A program made the position numbers and the translations under genes. Below, in pieces: positions 5,603-7,205 of a stretch of 7,205 bases of DNA. Each line of letters begins with the position of its first letter. Position 1 is the stretch's first letter. Source of the DNA: Oscillospiraceae bacterium (lineage in GTDB: Bacteria > Bacillota > Clostridia > Oscillospirales > Acutalibacteraceae); contig CACWJV010000110.1 in assembly GCA_902761265.1 (NCBI GenBank), forward strand, positions 1-7,205, written 5' to 3'. Below the pieces are notes generated by a model, which worked only from the letters and a program-made list of their open reading frames with translations, made no database searches and was not told where the DNA came from.

Positions 5603-5816
5603 GCTACGTAAAAAATCTAAATGGAAAGGTATGGGAAAGCTATAATCAATTGATTTTTTCATTCCGTTACGGGGAATCACTTTATTAAAAAGTGCGTTCT
5701 CTTTCAATCCCTGTGGAATGAAAATACCATACGGTTTAGATTTTTTGCGTAGCAACAAAAAGCGGAGAACAGCATTTTTTAGCGTCTTCGTTTTTTGCGA
5801 GGACGCTTTTTTATTT
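5603..5816 (+). ncRNA. Structured leader RNA or small RNA ending in a terminator, upstream of the 198-codon gene
   Basis: The + strand can fold into a long branched hairpin: outer stem 5602-5621 with 5735-5754 (20 bp, one U-G); 5629-5634 with 5727-5732 (6 bp); 5656-5667 with 5713-5724 (12 bp, last two G-U/U-G); 5671-5674 with 5708-5711; and a tip hairpin 5678-5683 with 5689-5694. A small palindrome (5644-5655) sits at the junction. The outer mismatch is U-G on the + RNA but A-C on the - RNA, which favours + strand transcription. A promoter starts it at the stem foot, and an intrinsic terminator (5781-5816) ends it right before the next gene's ribosome binding site. I do not recognise a known riboswitch. 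A 6S-like RNA, a type III antitoxin RNA, or a hairpin-forming mobile element are alternatives. Confidence 0.55.
5781..5816 (+). terminator. Intrinsic terminator directly before the ribosome binding site of the 198-codon gene
   Basis: A 10-bp stem with one G-T wobble pairs 5781-5790 with 5798-5807 around the loop TTTTTTG. It is followed by TTTTTTATTTT. The Shine-Dalgarno of the next gene starts at 5818, leaving no room for a promoter between them. The gene must be reached by read-through from upstream. Confidence 0.88.
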
Positions 5817-5830
5817 TAAGGAGGATTAAT

Positions 5831-6427
5831 ATGAATGCAAGTGAATTCTACAATAAGCTTTTACTATCGATAAATGAGAATCGCATTTTTAACGGAAAAC
5901 GGTTGATTGATATTTATAGATACGATGCAGAGTACACGCCGGTTATCATAAAGATAATAAACGAAATTATTGACTCGGCAGGATCAGAATACCATCATCA
6001 GAATGAATATTTCAGGATAGATGCTATCGGTTGGGTTAGTCATTATGAGGATATGGAGACTGATGCAAAAAAAGAAAACATTCGTTTAAATCCGCATTTA
6101 TGGGATTTGAAAATTGCTGTTGAGCATGAAAACTCAAAATCCGACTGGACTGATGAAATTATAAAGCTTATTCATGTAAAGTGTCCTTTAAAAGTTGTTA
6201 TCAGTTATAGTCATAGTGATGAAAGGGGTGATATTGAGCGAAAGAAGCTCGATTTTGTGGCGAAATGGATGCAGGAAATTAACGCTTTGCAAAAGGGAAC
6301 AGACGAAGAATATCTTATCATTCTTGGAAATGGATACAATCACAAAACAGGAATATCGGACTATGAAACCTTTGATTACGTTGGGTATATTTATGACTGG
6401 GATAGGAAGAATTTTGTTAGAATATGA
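5831..6427 (+). CDS. Hypothetical 198-residue protein, possible PD-(D/E)XK-type nuclease
   Basis: ATG 5831 is chosen over the longer frame from 5795 because AAGGAGG (5818-5824) lies 6 bases before it and the upstream codons overlap the terminator. I do not recognise a named family. The middle part reads YFRIDAIGW (60-68), then LKIAVEHENSKSDWTDEIIKL (93-113) and KVVISYSH (121-128). A conserved-looking Asp (D64), an acidic pair on a strand (E98, E100) and a following helix with K112 resemble the core order of PD-(D/E)XK nucleases. The canonical Lys after the acidic residue is not clear, so this is inference. No signal peptide or membrane segment is seen, so it should be cytoplasmic. Codon use is AT-rich, unlike the genes at 1-5165, suggesting transfer. 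Expression appears gated by the terminator in front of it. No clear terminator follows; the next gene starts 173 bases on. Confidence 0.8.
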   Translation: MNASEFYNKLLLSINENRIFNGKRLIDIYRYDAEYTPVIIKIINEIIDSAGSEYHHQNEYFRIDAIGWVSHYEDMETDAKKENIRLNPHLWDLKIAVEHENSKSDWTDEIIKLIHVKCPLKVVISYSHSDERGDIERKKLDFVAKWMQEINALQKGTDEEYLIILGNGYNHKTGISDYETFDYVGYIYDWDRKNFVRI

Positions 6428-6488
6428 GGTAACTGGATAGAGTCATGATAATGGTTTTTGTCGTGAAATATCCTTGTGGCAAAAAAGC

Positions 6489-6556
6489 TGTGTGATTATC
6501 AGATTCTATGTTTTCTGGCAAGCTGGATAAATCACATGTTTTTCAAAATTGAAAAA
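6489..6556 (+). other. Two adjacent hairpins in the gap before the small repeat protein
   Basis: The 173-base gap 6428-6600 has no gene. In it 6491-6502 (TGTGATTATCAG) can pair with 6523-6536 apart from two one-base bulges. Immediately after it, TTTTTCAA (6539-6546) mirrors TTGAAAAA (6549-6556). These may be leader structures or an operator. A matching promoter was not found; TTGTGG-17-TATCAG at 6474-6502 is only a poor candidate. Confidence 0.35.
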
Positions 6557-6600
6557 GCATTTCATCTCAAAAACGAGTCAGTTAAAATAGGAGGAAAAAA

Positions 6601-6798
6601 ATGGCAGATCAGATTTTAAGAGATAGAATGAATCGAAAGATTGGCGTAATCAAGACCGATTCAAGAGGTGTGCAAACAATATACGACAAACTGAATAGAA
6701 AGCTGGGTTCGTACGACCCAAAAACGGATGTTACAAAAGATAGGTTGAATCGAAAAATAGGAAAAGGAAACTTACTTGTAACACTATTAGAATTGTAA
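6601..6798 (+). CDS. Small protein with three D-x-x-N-R-K-x-G repeats
   Basis: This 65-residue protein starts at ATG 6601 after a perfect AGGAGG (6589-6594) at 6 bases and ends with TAA 6796-6798. Three copies of a short unit are visible: RDRMNRKIG (7-15), YDKLNRKLG (28-36) and KDRLNRKIG (46-54). They are linked by Thr/Asp-rich turns (KTDSRGVQT, YDPKTDVT), and the end is GKGNLLVTLLEL. Each unit looks like a beta-hairpin with an Asn/Gly turn, similar in style to YD-x-x-G-x-x-x-G proteins described as beta-flower folds. That is a resemblance, not an assignment. It is strongly basic, with no signal peptide. It shares the AT-rich composition of the preceding gene and may be cotranscribed with it. 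Function is unknown; a structural, binding or phage-derived role is possible. Confidence 0.8.
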   Translation: MADQILRDRMNRKIGVIKTDSRGVQTIYDKLNRKLGSYDPKTDVTKDRLNRKIGKGNLLVTLLEL

Positions 6799-6910
6799 TT
6801 CACAAGTTGTAATGTCGTTTTTTTGAATAAAGCAATAGTCTTTTTTGACATAAAGATTACTTCATAGGCAATTAAGAAATCAGTTATTAAAAATGAGATG
6901 AAATGAAACC

Positions 6911-6945
6911 GTACCGCTTCGATGTTTTTCAACAGGGAGCGGTAC
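6911..6945. other. Hairpin, possible weak terminator
   Basis: GTACCGCT (6911-6918) pairs perfectly with AGCGGTAC (6938-6945). The stem extends by one wobble and one more pair, and there is an inner TGTT/AACA helix (6923-6926 with 6931-6934). The following TTATTTGC is a poor T-tract. It may end the 6601 transcript or belong to a mobile element end. The rest of 6799-7060 is AT-rich with short broken frames, and I see no gene in it. Confidence 0.4.
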
Positions 6946-7067
6946 TTATTTGCTCACATACATGAACTTGAAATGCTTCTGCGATGACTAAAGGTGCTCA
7001 AGGCTGTAAATTGGTCAAACCTCGTCCCAGTTTAGACTATTAGTGTGATTGCTTCAGGCACCAATCA

Positions 7068-7140
7068 AAACCACCGGTGAAACCGGTGGTTTGCTCTGCC
7101 CCTAGAAGGGGCTAATACTGGCTTGGCCCCTGAAAGGGGC
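7068..7140. repeat. Cluster of three hairpins, probable IS200/IS605-type element end
   Basis: Three perfect hairpins follow each other: 7068-7078 with 7082-7092 (11 bp, loop GAA), 7098-7103 with 7107-7112 (GCCCCT/AGGGGC, loop AGA) and 7126-7131 with 7135-7140 (the same arms, loop GAA). Such subterminal hairpins, which lack T-tracts, resemble the ends of IS200/IS605-family elements seen in gut Clostridia. No transposase (TnpA or TnpB) frame is present in the window. Only a short frame ending near 7040 (residues GCKLVKPRPSLDY) lies upstream, and it cannot be assigned. This may be a decayed or non-autonomous copy, or a structured RNA. Confidence 0.45.
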
Positions 7141-7170
7141 TTTGAAGGTTTAGCATCGCATTACATTCCC

Positions 7171-7200
7171 AGCAGCCGCTCACGAGCGGCTGTTATTTTT
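7171..7200 (+). terminator. Intrinsic terminator near the right edge
   Basis: AGCAGCCGCT (7171-7180) pairs with AGCGGCTGTT (7185-7194), one G-T wobble, around the loop CACG. ATTTTT follows. It would stop + strand transcription coming from the left. Its GC-rich stem resembles the chromosomal terminators at 1-5210 more than the AT-rich segment. Confidence 0.8.
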
Positions 7201-7205
7201 GCTTA

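Noticed and set aside
5510..5758. 82-codon - strand frame across the structured region
   Set aside because: It needs a TTG start without a ribosome binding site, overlaps the coaX terminator, and is explained by the inverted repeats of the RNA fold.
6609..6932. 107-codon - strand frame antisense to the small repeat protein
   Set aside because: The + strand gene has a perfect AGGAGG and internal repeats; the antisense frame has no start signal and starts within a hairpin.
7068..7140. CRISPR-like repeat array
   Set aside because: The hairpins differ in sequence and spacing and there are no regular direct repeats with spacers.

Overview
The window suggests an endospore-forming Firmicute of the class Clostridia, probably a Ruminococcaceae/Oscillospirales-type gut bacterium. 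Bases 1-5500 are moderately GC-rich and carry the core sporulation pair spoIIGA-sigE, strong AAAGGAG-type ribosome binding sites and many intrinsic terminators. From about 5545 to 7000 the DNA becomes clearly AT-rich, with different codon use. This looks like an acquired segment.

Left part (1-3140, + strand): two tandem, closely similar genes for secreted alpha/beta-hydrolase-like proteins. The first lacks its 5' end because of the window edge. Each has its own terminator. Both carry Cys in place of Ser in the nucleophile elbow (G-R-C-L-G) and both end in a basic, aromatic amphipathic helix. A dyad-symmetric terminator separates them from the convergent sporulation operon.

Centre (3151-4759, - strand): spoIIGA (membrane aspartic protease) overlaps sigE (pro-sigma-E) by 20 bases. 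SpoIIGA activates sigma-E in the mother cell by removing its N-terminal pro-peptide. Divergent from spoIIGA is a compact unit with a near-consensus sigma-A promoter, two tiny genes (30 and 45 codons, aromatic and Trp-rich amphipathic peptides) and a strong terminator (4850-5206). I recognise neither peptide.

Scar (5247-5547): a short C-terminal remnant of an alpha/beta hydrolase (- strand) lies back to back with the C-terminal remnant of type III pantothenate kinase, coaX (+ strand). The latter still has its terminator. This looks like a deletion that removed the 5' parts of two divergent genes.

Right part (5550-7205): an AT-rich accessory segment. A promoter (5568-5596) would start a transcript at the foot of a 20-bp stem that closes a branched fold (5602-5754). 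An intrinsic terminator (5781-5816) follows and directly abuts the ribosome binding site of a 198-codon gene with nuclease-like residues. This layout resembles an attenuated or RNA-gated gene and is the most interesting feature of the window. Next come a small protein built on a D-x-x-N-R-K-x-G repeat, and a hairpin cluster (7068-7140) resembling an IS200/IS605-type end, followed by a terminator. No rRNA, tRNA or CRISPR array was seen.
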